Part shown: positions 17,817 through 27,227 of the stretch, one piece after another | Position numbering within the stretch: the first letter of the stretch is position 1 | Layout: every line of letters starts with the position of its first letter | Source of the DNA: UBA4742 sp963773335 | GTDB lineage: Bacteria > Actinomycetota > Acidimicrobiia > Acidimicrobiales > Acidimicrobilacustridaceae | Length of the DNA stretch: 64,000 nt | Direction: 5' to 3' | Assembly: GCA_963773335.1 (NCBI GenBank) | Contig: CAVZAT010000007.1 | Coordinates: 124,001-188,000, forward strand | Notes under the pieces: model-generated | What the model was told of the DNA's origin: nothing | The model's database searches: none | The model's input: the letters and a program-made list of their open reading frames with translations, nothing else | Translations under genes and position numbers: made by a program

Positions 17817-18582
17817 ATGAAGAAGAGCCTGGGTGCCCTGCTACTGGTGGTGGGGATGACGTTGGGGTCCGCCCTGACGATGGTGCTCAATCCCGTGGGT
17901 GCGGCCAATGCGCTGGCCGGCACGAGCTCGACCAGCTCGAGCCACCAGAACATCCTCCAGCAGGCGCTGTCCACCCTGGTGGGGAACGGAACGATCACCC
18001 AGAAGCAGTCCGATGCAGTGAGCCAGCAGGTGCAGGACCTGCACAACAAGCAGCCCCACCCCGCCTTCGGCCGGATGGGCCACATGGGCCACATGGGTGG
18101 CTTGGCCGTACTCGGCCGTGACGGGCTCACCCAGCTGGCCACCCTGCTCAAGACCACTCCCCAGAACCTCATGGCCGACCTGAAGGCTGGCAAGACCATC
18201 GCCCAGATCGCCCAGGCCAACGGCGTGGACGTGAACGGGCTGATCGCCACGCTCGAGAACGACGCCAAGACCGAGATCCAGAAGCAGGTCACGGCCGGTC
18301 ACCTGACCCAGGCCCAGGCCACCAAGATCGAGGACGGCCTGGCCACCATGATCACCAACCTGGTCAACGGGACGCTGCCCCACTTCGGCTTCGGCTTGGC
18401 TTCGGTGGTCCGGGCTTCGGCGGTCCGACCGCCACTCCGGGGCGACGACGCCGCCACCGGCTCCGACCACGACCGCTCCCAGCCCGACCACAGCACCGCC
18501 GCCGACCACGGCACCGTCGACCACGGCACCGTCGACCACGACGACCACCAAGCCCGGCAGCACCTCCACCACAAAGGGCTGA
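17817..18582 (+). CDS. Secreted helical-repeat protein, paralog 1 (one frameshift)
   Basis: About 255 residues. A Sec-type signal peptide (MKKSLGALLLVVGMTLGSAL ... VGAANALAG) precedes a helical region with a LSTLVGNGTITQKQSDAV helix pair, an MGHMGHMGG patch, and LLKTTPQNLMADLKAGKTIA / QIAQANGVDVNGLIATLE, the DUF2680/YckD-like pattern seen in many actinobacterial exported proteins. The frame slips near 18400; the continuing frame gives a Pro/Thr-rich tail (APTTTAPSPTTAPPPTTAPS, then KPGSTSTTKG) ending at TGA 18580-18582. The paralog at 18712 has the same layout. No cell-wall anchor motif is seen. Confidence 0.7.
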
Positions 18583-18711
18583 TCCCGCCGCGTCGGACCG
18601 GGTCGGGCCGGCGCCAGGGGGTGACCGGCGGACTGGGCCGGTGGCGACCGGATTTCGGCGCCGAGGCTTCCTAAGATGGTGCTCGGCCTCTCGGGACGAA
18701 GGAGCAGCTCC

Positions 18712-19416
18712 ATGCGCAAGTCGTTCACCGCGGTCGTGTTGGTCGTCGGGATGGCGCTGGGTTCGGTGCTCACGTTGGCACTCAACCCCGTGGGCGCGGC
18801 CAGTGCGCTGGTCGGGGCCAGCGCCCCGGCGAAGGGCAGCCACCAGTCCCTGCTGGCCCAGGCCCTGTCCACCCTGGTGGGCAACGGGACCATCACCCAG
18901 AAGCAGTCCGATGCCATCACCAGCCAGGTGCAGGCCAACCACGCCGCCTTCTGGGCCAAGCGCCCGCCCATCGGCCGCCAGGACCTGGCCAAGGTGGCGT
19001 TCCTGCTCGGGATCGACGCCAAGACGCTGCACAACGATCTGCGGTCGGGTCAGACCATCGCCCAGGTGGCCACGTCCAAGGGCATCAACCCGACCACCTT
19101 GGCCGGCCAGATCGTGACGCTGCTCGAGAAGGGCATCGATGCCCGGGTGGCCGCGCATCATCTGATCCAGGCCAACGCCACGACCATGAAGGCCAACCTG
19201 GCGGCCCGCGTCGACGCCTTCCTCAACCGGTCGTGGGTCCCCAAGTCGAAAGCCCGTCACGCCGGTGGGGCGGCCAAGCCGGCGACGACACCGTCGACCA
19301 CCTCGCCATCGACCGCCACCTCGTCGCCGTCGACCACCGCGGGATCGTCGACCACCTCGGTTCCCACCACCGAGCCGGCAACGTCCGCATCAACCAGCAC
19401 CACCGTCAAGCACTGA
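18712..19416 (+). CDS. Secreted helical-repeat protein, paralog 2
   Basis: Intact, 234 residues. ATG 18712 follows AAGGAG and begins a signal peptide (MRKSFTAVVLVVGMALGSVL) nearly identical in plan to paralog 1, including the following LALNPVGAASAL. The mature part repeats LSTLVGNGTITQKQSDAI, then LLGIDAKTLHNDLRSGQTIA and QVATSKGINPTTLAGQIV, and ends in a Thr/Ser-rich tail closing with TSTTVKH. Similarity over the whole length and head-to-tail order show tandem duplication. Function unknown; extracytoplasmic location is clear. Confidence 0.75.
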   Translation: MRKSFTAVVLVVGMALGSVLTLALNPVGAASALVGASAPAKGSHQSLLAQALSTLVGNGTITQKQSDAITSQVQANHAAFWAKRPPIGRQDLAKVAFLLGIDAKTLHNDLRSGQTIAQVATSKGINPTTLAGQIVTLLEKGIDARVAAHHLIQANATTMKANLAARVDAFLNRSWVPKSKARHAGGAAKPATTPSTTSPSTATSSPSTTAGSSTTSVPTTEPATSASTSTTVKH

Positions 19417-19475
19417 GCCGGAGGCGCAGCGCACAGGTGAGCCGGAGGCGCAGCGCACAGGTGAGCCGGAGGCGC
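19414..19475. repeat. Two and a half copies of a 24-bp tandem repeat
   Basis: Unit TGAGCCGGAGGCGCAGCGCA plus CAGG: 19414-19437, 19438-19461 and a partial third to 19475. The first unit begins with the TGA stop of the secreted paralog, so each copy carries a stop codon. Confidence 0.85.
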
Positions 19476-19496
19476 CAGCTCGTGATGGGTCGGACG

Positions 19497-22184
19497 TCAG
19501 TCCCGGCCGTAGAAGACCCGCTCGACGACCCGTCGGGCGCGGCGGGTCACGCGCCGGTAGTGCTCGCGCAGCTCGGTCGGAGTGGTGCCCAGCGATCGGG
19601 CCAGCCAGAGCAACTCGTTGGGTTGGCCGGGCAGTGAGTCACCCGGGCTGGAGTTGACCAGGTACCACCGGTTCCGGGTGCCCTCACAGAAGCGGTAGGC
19701 CTCGACCAGGATGTCGACATCGGTCCGGTCGAGCGCGCCGGCTTCGGCCAACGACTCCAGCGCGGCCACCGTGGCGGTGCCGGTCACGCCGTGACGCAGC
19801 TGCAGGAGCTGGGCGGTGAACTCGATGTCGGACAACGAGCCACGCCCAAGCTTGAGGTGGAAGGCCGGGTCCTCGCCGGTGGGCATGCGCTCGCGCTCGA
19901 CCCGCGCCTTGAGGCGACGGATCTCACGGACGTCCTCGGTGGACAGCCCCCCGTCCCACACCGCTGGGGCCAGCAGGTCGAGCAACCGCTGGCCCAGCGC
20001 CAGGTCACCGGCCACGGGCCGAGCCCGGACCATGGCCTGGCGCTCCCACACCAGGGCGTAGTGCTCCCAGTACGAGCGGAACGCCTCCAAGCTGCGCGCC
20101 ATCGAGCCCCGACGACCCTCGGGCCGCAGATCAGCGTCCATCTCGTAGAGGCGCTCGGCGGGGGTGGGACCACCTACGAACCGCAGCAGCCCCGAGGCCA
20201 CCCGGTCGGCCTCGCGGGCGTCGGCCGCACCCGAGCCGTCGAAGGCGAAGATCACGTCCAGGTCGCTGGCGTAGCTCAGTTCGGCACCGCCGAAGCGGCC
20301 CATGGCGATCACTGCGACCGGCACTTGCGGGTCCAGGCCGGCCAGCGCCACCTCCACCACGGCCTCCCCCAACGTGGTCAGGTCACGTCCGACGGCCGAG
20401 ACGTCGGCTTGGCCGAACAGATCTCGAGCGGCCACTCCGAAGCGGTTGCGATCGTTCCAACGGCGCAGCGCGTCCTTGCGCTCGGCCGGTGTGGACCGCC
20501 ATGCCGCAGCCTTGATGGCGCTGTCCACCAGCGTGGCCCGGGACGGGGTGGCCAAGCGGGCCGGATCGGGCAGCCGGCTGACCAGATCGGGATTGTGGGC
20601 CAGCGTGTCGCCCAGGAGTCGGCTGGTGCCCAGCACCTCGCACAGGTGTTGGGCGGCCTGGGGAGACTCGCGGAACGCCTCGACCAACGCGACGTGGCGC
20701 GGCTTGCCGGCCAGCAGGTTCCGCAGCTGCAACAGGCCCAGGTCGGGGTCGGGGGAGGTCGAGAGCCAGTCGAGCATCAGTGGCAGCATCTGCTGCATGA
20801 GGCGGCTGGTCCGGTTGAGACCGCGCGTCAGCTCGCGCACGGCGGCTTGGGTCCGTCGGGCGTCGGTGAACCCGAAGGCGACCAGCCGGGCCACTGCCGC
20901 TTCCGGGCTCAGCGCCCCCTCGGTGGAGGCGAACGCCTCGAGCAGCGGCCGGAAGTACACGCGCTCGTGGATGCCGCGAACGGTGAGCTCTTGGCGCCGT
21001 AGGTCGTGCCACAGGGCGTCGGAGGCGGCGGCGCCCGGGGTGTCGCGGTAGCCCATGACCCGGGCCAACTGCTCGACGGCGCCCGGCTCGTCGGGGACGG
21101 TGTGCACCTGCTGCTCGTCCACCAGCTGAAGGCGGTGCTCGACGGTGCGCAGGAAGGCATGGGCGCGCACCAGCTGTTCGGCGTCGACCGGGTCGACGTA
21201 GCCGGCCGCCGTCATCTCGTGCAGGGCCAGGAGGGTGTTGGGCGAGCGGATGTCGCAGTCGGCGTGACCGTGGACCAGCTGCAGCAACTGGACCGTGAAC
21301 TCGATGTCGCGGATGCCGCCCGGTCCCCGCTTGATCTCGCGCTCGTTGAGCCCACGACGGATCACGAGCTCCTCGGCTCGTCGCTTCATGGCTCGCAGCG
21401 ACCGTAGGTCATCCGCGCTGAAGGGGTGGCTCCACAACCAGCGCTGAGCCGTCTCGTGAAACCGCAGACCCAGCGCCCGGTCGCCGGCCACCGGCCCGGC
21501 CTTGAGCAGCGCCTGGAACTCCCACGGCTCGGCCCATCGGTCCCAGTAGGCCTCGTAGGAGTCGATGGTGCGCACCAGCCGCCCGTCGCGTCCCTCCGGT
21601 CGCAGGTTGGCGTCCACCCGGAAGCAGTGTCGGACCAGGTCCATGACCTGGCGGGCCGCGGCCTCCAGGCCGGCCGGGGGGCCGTCGCCCACGAAGATGA
21701 GATCCACGTCGCTCGAGTAGTTCAGCTCACGTCCCCCGAGCTTGCCCATGCCGATCACGGCCAGCCCGTCGGCGTCGCTCAGCTGGCACGCCGCCGCGAT
21801 GACGTCGGTGGCCAGGTCGGCCAAGTTCTGCCCCACCGAGGCCAGGTCATCGGTGCCCTCGAGATCCCGGGCGGCGATCCGGAGGAACTCCAGCTGCTTC
21901 CACGTGGTCAGCTGTTCGATGGTGGCGGCAGCGAGGGGGGGTCGACGATCGACGTCGCCCAGTACCTCCAGGGTGGACGGGTTGGTGGCGATCAGCCGGG
22001 TCAGGGATCGGCTGGCGGCCAGCACCGCCACCAGGCGCCGCCCGCGTTCTGGTGCGTCGGCCGACCACTCGTCGAGTTGCGGCGTGGACTGGCGCAGTTG
22101 CTCGACCGACGCGCCCACCGGTCCGGGAGCCGCGCACCGTTCGATCTCCTCGTCCAGATCGGCTTGGACTCCACTGCGGGGCAC
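19497..22184 (-). CDS. glnE: Glutamine synthetase adenylyltransferase/deadenylyltransferase
   Basis: Bifunctional enzyme of 895 residues that adds or removes AMP on GlnA1. Two nucleotidyltransferase domains are evident: GMGKLGGRELNYSSDVDL near residue 140 and GMGRFGGAELSYASDLDV near 625, each followed by a helical GlnD_UR-type domain (RGPGGIRDIEFTVQLLQL and GRGSLSDIEFTAQLLQL). Length is slightly below E. coli (946). The open frame continues upstream over nadE, but GTG 22184 with TACGCT 6 bases before it marks a leaderless start. It is divergent from nadE, which consumes glutamine. Target Tyr is present in GlnA1 (6958) and absent in GlnA2. Intact throughout. Confidence 0.95.
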   Translation of the reverse strand: MPRSGVQADLDEEIERCAAPGPVGASVEQLRQSTPQLDEWSADAPERGRRLVAVLAASRSLTRLIATNPSTLEVLGDVDRRPPLAAATIEQLTTWKQLEFLRIAARDLEGTDDLASVGQNLADLATDVIAAACQLSDADGLAVIGMGKLGGRELNYSSDVDLIFVGDGPPAGLEAAARQVMDLVRHCFRVDANLRPEGRDGRLVRTIDSYEAYWDRWAEPWEFQALLKAGPVAGDRALGLRFHETAQRWLWSHPFSADDLRSLRAMKRRAEELVIRRGLNEREIKRGPGGIRDIEFTVQLLQLVHGHADCDIRSPNTLLALHEMTAAGYVDPVDAEQLVRAHAFLRTVEHRLQLVDEQQVHTVPDEPGAVEQLARVMGYRDTPGAAASDALWHDLRRQELTVRGIHERVYFRPLLEAFASTEGALSPEAAVARLVAFGFTDARRTQAAVRELTRGLNRTSRLMQQMLPLMLDWLSTSPDPDLGLLQLRNLLAGKPRHVALVEAFRESPQAAQHLCEVLGTSRLLGDTLAHNPDLVSRLPDPARLATPSRATLVDSAIKAAAWRSTPAERKDALRRWNDRNRFGVAARDLFGQADVSAVGRDLTTLGEAVVEVALAGLDPQVPVAVIAMGRFGGAELSYASDLDVIFAFDGSGAADAREADRVASGLLRFVGGPTPAERLYEMDADLRPEGRRGSMARSLEAFRSYWEHYALVWERQAMVRARPVAGDLALGQRLLDLLAPAVWDGGLSTEDVREIRRLKARVERERMPTGEDPAFHLKLGRGSLSDIEFTAQLLQLRHGVTGTATVAALESLAEAGALDRTDVDILVEAYRFCEGTRNRWYLVNSSPGDSLPGQPNELLWLARSLGTTPTELREHYRRVTRRARRVVERVFYGRD

Positions 22185-22190
22185 GTGCTC

Positions 22191-22196
22191 AGCGTA
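22191..22196 (-). promoter_or_regulatory. -10 element of glnE
   Basis: Minus-strand TACGCT, 6 bases before GTG 22184. The same hexamer serves nadE on the other strand, giving a symmetric divergent promoter pair. Confidence 0.5.
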
Positions 22197-22265
22197 GGGG
22201 CCCGTGGGTGAGCCGAGCTCGGGCGACGACACCAGGCCGGCGGTCGAGCGCGCCGTGGTGCGCTC

Positions 22266-22271
22266 TACGCT
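22266..22271 (+). promoter_or_regulatory. -10 element of nadE
   Basis: TACGCT, 6 bases before ATG 22278, with no Shine-Dalgarno. Leaderless signature. Confidence 0.5.
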
Positions 22272-22277
22272 GGGCGA

Positions 22278-23981
22278 ATGGCCCGCCTGCGCGTCGCTCT
22301 GGCTCAACTCAACCTGGTGGTCGGCGATCTCGAGGGCAACGTCGAGCAGGTGCTCGGGGCCATGAAGAGCGCCGAGGCCGACCACTGCGACCTGGTGGCC
22401 TTCCCCGAGCTGGCCGTCACCGGCTACCCGCCCGAGGATCTGTTGTTGAAGGCCGCGTTCGTGGCTGACAACCGACGCGCTCTCGACCGCATCGTGGCGG
22501 CCAGCGGCCGAGCCGCGGCCATCGTCGGCTTCGTGGACGGCGAGGGCGACGAGCTGTACAACGCGGCCGCGGTGTGCGCCGACGGGCGCCTCCACGGCGT
22601 GTACCGCAAGCGACTGCTGCCCAACTATGAGGTGTTCGACGAGCGCCGCTACTTCCGGGCCGGCGAAGGCCCGCCGTTGCTGTTGCGCATCGGTGGGCTC
22701 CGGGTGGCGGTGACCATCTGCGAGGACGCCTGGGTGTCCGACGGTCCGCTGGCCGCGGCCGGTCGAGCTGGCGCCGAACTGATCGTCAACATCAATGGCT
22801 CGCCCTTCCACGCCGGGAAGGTCGGCCAGCGCGAGCAGACCCTGGCCGCCCGGGCGGCCGAGGCGGGTTGTCCCATCGCCTACGTGAACCTGGTGGGCGG
22901 TCAGGACGAGCTGGTATTCGACGGGGGCTCGCTGGTCATGGATTCGGCCGGCGAGGTGGTCACCCGGGCTCCGCAGTTCACCGAGATGCTGTTCGTCACC
23001 GATATGGCCGTCCCGGAACGCCCGGGGTCCGGCCAGGGCTCGGGGGGCGGTGGCAGCGGGGGTTCCCCGGTGGAGGTGAGCACGGCGGGGTCCCCTGCTC
23101 CGACGGTGGTGGCGCCCGCCGCGCCCAGCCTGTCCAGCGAGCGCGAGGTGTACGAGGCGCTGGTGCTGGGCACCCGTGACTACGTGACCAAGAACGGCTT
23201 CGGCGACGTGGTGGTGGGGTTGTCGGGCGGGATCGACTCCTCGCTGGTGGCCACCATCGCGGTGGACGCACTCGGCCCGGAGCGGGTGCACGGCGTGCTC
23301 ATGCCGTCGCGCTACTCGAGCGACCACTCCGTCACCGACGCCGAGGTCCTGGCCGACAACCTGGGCATCGACCGCCGCACCATCCCCATCGAGCCCGCGC
23401 ATCGGGCGTTCACCGAGATGCTGGCTCCGAGCTTCGCCGGTCGGACCCCGGACCTGACCGAGGAGAACCTGCAATCGCGCCTGCGTGGGGTGACCCTGAT
23501 GGCGCTGTCCAACAAGCTGGGCTGGCTGGTGCTCACCACCGGCAACAAGAGCGAGAGCGCCGTCGGGTACAGCACCCTCTACGGCGACACCGCCGGCGGG
23601 TTCGCGGTCATCAAGGACGTGCTCAAGCTGCTCGTCTACCAGCTGTGTCGCGATCGCAATGCCCGGGCCGGGCGGGAGTTGATCCCCGAGACGATCCTGG
23701 TGAAGCCCCCGTCGGCGGAGCTGCGTCCCGACCAGCGCGACGACCAGAGCCTGCCGCCGTACGAGGTGCTCGATCCCATCATCGACGCCTACGTGACCGA
23801 GGACCGAACCGCCACCGAGCTGATGGAGGCCGGCTTCGACCCGGCCACGGTGCAGCGCGTGGTGGGCCTCATCGACCGGGCCGAGTACAAGCGCCGCCAG
23901 ACGCCGCCGGGGGTGCGTCTGTCCACCAAGGCCTTCGGCAAGGACCGGCGCTTGCCCATCACCAACGCCTACCGGGGCTGA
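22278..23981 (+). CDS. nadE: Glutamine-dependent NAD+ synthetase
   Basis: 567 residues, last step of NAD synthesis: deamido-NAD plus ATP plus glutamine-derived ammonia to NAD. The N-terminal nitrilase-type glutaminase has the E-K-C triad (AFPELAVTGYPPEDLL near 43, YRKRLLPNYEVFDE near 113, TICEDAWVSDGP near 149). A Gly/Ser/Pro linker (260-280) leads to the synthetase with the PP-loop GLSGGIDSSLVATIA near 315 and LVLTTGNKSESAVGYSTLYG. It is the shorter two-domain type of about 550-600 residues and not the 680-residue mycobacterial form. Divergent from glnE, which couples glutamine supply to NAD output. nadB and nadC lie at 58-61 kb. Confidence 0.95.
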   Translation: MARLRVALAQLNLVVGDLEGNVEQVLGAMKSAEADHCDLVAFPELAVTGYPPEDLLLKAAFVADNRRALDRIVAASGRAAAIVGFVDGEGDELYNAAAVCADGRLHGVYRKRLLPNYEVFDERRYFRAGEGPPLLLRIGGLRVAVTICEDAWVSDGPLAAAGRAGAELIVNINGSPFHAGKVGQREQTLAARAAEAGCPIAYVNLVGGQDELVFDGGSLVMDSAGEVVTRAPQFTEMLFVTDMAVPERPGSGQGSGGGGSGGSPVEVSTAGSPAPTVVAPAAPSLSSEREVYEALVLGTRDYVTKNGFGDVVVGLSGGIDSSLVATIAVDALGPERVHGVLMPSRYSSDHSVTDAEVLADNLGIDRRTIPIEPAHRAFTEMLAPSFAGRTPDLTEENLQSRLRGVTLMALSNKLGWLVLTTGNKSESAVGYSTLYGDTAGGFAVIKDVLKLLVYQLCRDRNARAGRELIPETILVKPPSAELRPDQRDDQSLPPYEVLDPIIDAYVTEDRTATELMEAGFDPATVQRVVGLIDRAEYKRRQTPPGVRLSTKAFGKDRRLPITNAYRG

Positions 23982-23998
23982 GCACCCGGCTCAGCCCA
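23976..23998. terminator. Hairpin spanning both stop codons of nadE and the lipoprotein gene
   Basis: GGGCTGAGC (23976-23984) and GCTCAGCCC (23990-23998) form a perfect 9-bp stem with a 5-base loop. The stem contains the TGA of nadE and the TGA of the convergent gene, a compact bidirectional terminator without a T-run. Confidence 0.65.
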
Positions 23999-25553
23999 AC
24001 GACGCGGTGACCGTGGTCTGCAACGGGGTCAGGGTGTCGGCGGCCAGGGTCGAGGCCTGGGCGGCCGTCATCCCCGGTGCCTCGAAGTAGCGGTGGCGGG
24101 TGGCCGTGAGGTGGTTGGCCGTCGACTGCCCGGCGATGGCGGGACAGCTGGCGCTGCCGTAGATGGTCGGGTCCGTACAGGCCAGGTTGGCACCGCCTGG
24201 CCCCGTCACGGCCACGCCGTTCTGGCCCCAGGCCGCAGCATCACCGGTACACGGCGTGGGGATGGCCGGGTTCTGGTCCAGGTAGTAGGTGGTGGGGGCG
24301 ATGCCGGGGATGTCGGTGCTCAGGCTCTGGGTGGTCACCAGCGAGCCCGGAGCGCCCGACACCATCTGCCACAGGGCGGAGGTGCTCGGGACTGAGTCGG
24401 GGTGCCCGTCGATCGGCACCCCGACCGGGATGTTGCTGTTCGAGTAGGTGAGACCGGCCGTGCCGGTGGCCAGGTCGTCGAACACCATGGCGCCGGGGAT
24501 GGTGTGGACCCGCAGCTCCACGGAGGTGTCCTCGCGCTGGGGGTAGAAGATGTCGTTGCTCACCGTGTACTGGCCGCTGTTGGCGCCGATGGACGAGCGG
24601 ATGGCGCGGACGGGACCGCTGATGTTGACGATGAACCCGGCCTCGTAGGGCGACGACGGCACCACGTTGTCGAAGGTGTCCTCCGAGCGCCCGCACGTGC
24701 CGGGTACGAGCTGGATGCGGCCCCGCTCCAGGATGTTGGTGCCGGTGGCCCCTGCGGTGGTCATGGTCAGGCCGTCGTTGAGCCAGCGGTCACCGAAGTC
24801 GAGCGAGTACGACGGTGTGACCACCGTCGAGTGCTCGGGGTTGGGCAGCGTCGAGTTGTTGGGTGGGTTGGCGGCCGCGCCCATGTGGTAGGTCGACTCA
24901 TAGCTGCCCGAGTCCAGGCTGAAGGTGTAGTTCACGCCGTCGGTCCCGGCTCCGCCGCCGGTCAGGGTGGGGCTGGAGAACAGGTAGACGTAGCCCACGT
25001 TGTTGGCGACCAGGCTGTCGTTGACCTTGACCCGTTCCACGCTGGACGCATCGACGCCGTCGGGTGCGGCGGTACCGGCGGGCGCGGGAACGCCGGCGTC
25101 GTTGGACAGGAAGGAGACCTCGTCGTCAGGCCCCAGGCCGCTGTGGCCGGCCACGCCGGTGTAGGTCGGGGTCCACGCGTATCCCGGGCTCGGTGTCGCC
25201 GGGTTGGTGTACACCAGCACCTTGTAGTCGGCGCCGCCGGGGAGCTTGGCGTAGGCGCTGGTCGGTCGGTTCAGGATCTGACCGGGATTGACCCAGTCCC
25301 GTTGGTCCACCTGGGTGGGGATCTGGTTCCACTTCTTGGTGTCCCACGAGAAGGCGACCACGTGCTGGGGAGCGGTACCCGCCAGCTTGGGTAGGGCCGA
25401 GCCGTCCAGCACGACGGGCTCCTCGGGCCGGGTCAGGGTGGACCGGAAGCGCGTACAGCCCACGGCAAGGGCCATCACCAGCGGCACGGTGGCGAGCAGG
25501 GCCAGGCCCCGCATCCAGCGGCGCAGCCGTATCGGACGATTGGTGTGAATCAT
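23991..25553 (-). CDS. Large predicted lipoprotein, uncharacterised
   Basis: 520 residues. A basic N-terminus and hydrophobic segment (LRRWMRGLALLATVPLVMAL) end in the lipobox AVGC, so the protein should be lipid-anchored on the outer face of the membrane. The mature part is rich in Thr, Ser, Asn and Gly and beta-like, with few Lys, typical of an extracytoplasmic beta-sandwich. Recognisable strings include VAFSWDTKKWNQIPTQVDQR, GPDDEVSFLSNDAG and DIFYPQREDTSVELRVHTI; the Q(I/V)PTQVD region resembles carbohydrate-related secreted proteins, weakly. ATG 25553 has AGAGGAG upstream. Function unknown. Confidence 0.7.
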   Translation of the reverse strand: MIHTNRPIRLRRWMRGLALLATVPLVMALAVGCTRFRSTLTRPEEPVVLDGSALPKLAGTAPQHVVAFSWDTKKWNQIPTQVDQRDWVNPGQILNRPTSAYAKLPGGADYKVLVYTNPATPSPGYAWTPTYTGVAGHSGLGPDDEVSFLSNDAGVPAPAGTAAPDGVDASSVERVKVNDSLVANNVGYVYLFSSPTLTGGGAGTDGVNYTFSLDSGSYESTYHMGAAANPPNNSTLPNPEHSTVVTPSYSLDFGDRWLNDGLTMTTAGATGTNILERGRIQLVPGTCGRSEDTFDNVVPSSPYEAGFIVNISGPVRAIRSSIGANSGQYTVSNDIFYPQREDTSVELRVHTIPGAMVFDDLATGTAGLTYSNSNIPVGVPIDGHPDSVPSTSALWQMVSGAPGSLVTTQSLSTDIPGIAPTTYYLDQNPAIPTPCTGDAAAWGQNGVAVTGPGGANLACTDPTIYGSASCPAIAGQSTANHLTATRHRYFEAPGMTAAQASTLAADTLTPLQTTVTASLG

Positions 25554-25723
25554 CGACGATGCTCCTCTGGTCCGTGTTCCCCCGTGCTGGCACGACGCGG
25601 TCACCCCATCGCAATCTCATCGTAGGCGCGCCGCCCGGTGACGCACGGCACATGGAACGTGAGACAGATACAGTCAGGTTGTCCCGATCCACGACGGACC
25701 GGACTGAGTCCTGGGGGTTTTCG

Positions 25724-26395
25724 ATGGCCGATCCGAACAAGCCGCGGGCCGCGTTCGCGCCCTGGGACCGCCGCGAGCTGCCGGGTGCGTTCACGGTGGA
25801 GGAGTCAGCCCGTCGGGTAGGCAACTACAAGTGGATCGAGATGCGTCTGTTCGAGGTGCTGGGTGGCTGGGTTGCCACCGTGCCCGAGCTGGATGTGAAG
25901 ATGCGACTCGGCACCCACTGCTATCACCACGCCTGGCATGCCGAGCTCTGGCACAAGCGATTGCCGGAGTTGCGCGAGATGAATCCCGAGCGGCTCACCC
26001 AGCCCGCCAACGACGAGCTCGTGGCCTTCGTCGACGCCATGACCGAGCCCGAGGCGCCCGAGCTCACCATCGAGAAGCTGGTCGGGGTGTACCGAGTGCT
26101 CATCCCGCACAAGATCGCGGCCTACACCTACCACCTCAACAACACGAGCACCATCACCGACGCCCCCACCATCCGGTCGTTGGGCTTCGCCCTGGCCGAC
26201 GAGTTCGAGGACTGGCGTGACGGCGAGATGCTCATCCAGTCGCTCATCGAGACACCCGACGAGGTGGAGCGGGCGGCTGCCCACCAGGTGCGGCTCGAGA
26301 AGCTGATGTTGGCCGCGGGCGGCATCGCTGGTCCCGGATCGATCGGCGGCGAGCAGGGCGTCGGGTCCACGGCATCGGCCGAGGTGCCGGCGTGA
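25724..26395 (+). CDS. Ferritin-like helical protein A of a three-gene module
   Basis: 223 residues, mostly helical. Helices carry WIEMRLFEVLGGW, the His-rich HCYHHAWHAELWHKRLPE near residue 70 and ALADEFEDWRDGEMLIQSL near 165. This resembles a ferritin-like four-helix bundle with metal-type His/Glu residues, but the canonical ExxH pair is incomplete. ATG 25724 (MADPNKPR) is chosen over an upstream in-frame extension lacking protein character. The stop overlaps the GTG of the next gene as GTGA, so the three genes form one translationally coupled operon. I do not recognise the specific family. Confidence 0.65.
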   Translation: MADPNKPRAAFAPWDRRELPGAFTVEESARRVGNYKWIEMRLFEVLGGWVATVPELDVKMRLGTHCYHHAWHAELWHKRLPELREMNPERLTQPANDELVAFVDAMTEPEAPELTIEKLVGVYRVLIPHKIAAYTYHLNNTSTITDAPTIRSLGFALADEFEDWRDGEMLIQSLIETPDEVERAAAHQVRLEKLMLAAGGIAGPGSIGGEQGVGSTASAEVPA

Positions 26396-27226
26396 AGCGC
26401 ATGCTCCCGGCCGCGGAGCTGGCTCGCGACCGGCGATTCGTGCGCACCGAGTTCATGGCCCGAGCCCGCGATCCCCGACCTCTGCCCAGCTGAGCAGGGC
26501 GGCCGGCGTGCCCCGCTGGGTCCGGAGCGGACCAACGCCCCCGAGCAGGCGCGTTCGCTCATGCACGGCATCTTCACCGGCGAGATCCAGGCGCTGGAAG
26601 GTGCGGGTCGGACCTGCTGGGACTTCCCGGTCGGCGACGGACCCGAGGACGCCCCGTTCGAGCTGAAGCTGGACATGGCCCGCCAGTGCTGGGACGAGGC
26701 CAGGCACTGCGAGATCTCGGTCAAGCTGGGCGACTGGATGGGAACCGAGATCGGCGAGTTCGCCGAGTCGGCGTTCCTGTACGAGGCCGCCTGCAACCCG
26801 GACCCGGTGCTGCGCCTGACCGGGGTGAACCGGGCCCTGGAGGGCCTGGCCATCGACGTGTTCAACACCATGCACGACTTCGGCGTCCGCTCGGGCGATC
26901 CGGTGCTCGAGTTCTGCGAGGACTGGATGCTGGCCGACGAGGTCACGCACGTGAAGATGGGCTCGGACTGGCTGCGGCGCATGACGGCCGACGACCCCGA
27001 GCGGCGGGCGCGGGCCCTCGAGTTCCAGCGGGTGGTGGACAAGTTGTTCTCCATCGGCGGCGTCCGCGGCGAGGACGAGGACAGCCCGATCAAGTTGGCT
27101 CGTCGATTCCGCGAGCTGGCCGGCTTCGCCGACGACGAGATCGACGAGATCGCCGAGCTCTCGCACCAGGCCCGCGAGGAGCTGGTGGCCCGACGCCAAC
27201 GCACGCTGAGCACGCAGGGGACCTGA
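26392..27226 (+). CDS. Ferritin-like di-iron protein B (one frameshift)
   Basis: About 277 residues after removing one A near 26489, where the frame otherwise stops after ARDPRPLPS. Four helices give a full di-iron carboxylate set: GEIQALEG (E), CWDEARHCE (ExxH), NRALEGLAIDVF (E) and ADEVTHVKMG (ExxH). This is the ferritin-like/DUF455-type spacing for oxygen- or peroxide-reacting centres. Start GTG 26392 overlaps the previous stop. The gene ends one base before ATG 27228 of gene C. An oxidase, oxygenase or iron-handling role is plausible; no substrate clue is visible. Confidence 0.68.
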
Positions 27227-27227
27227 G

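Noticed and set aside
19265..19657. Arg/Pro-rich frame across the tail of secreted paralog 2
   Set aside because: It is an out-of-frame reading of the Thr-rich tail and the 24-bp repeat.
22185..23474. In-frame upstream extension of glnE by about 430 codons
   Set aside because: It runs antisense through nadE and has no protein-like motif; GTG 22184 has a promoter at the right spacing.
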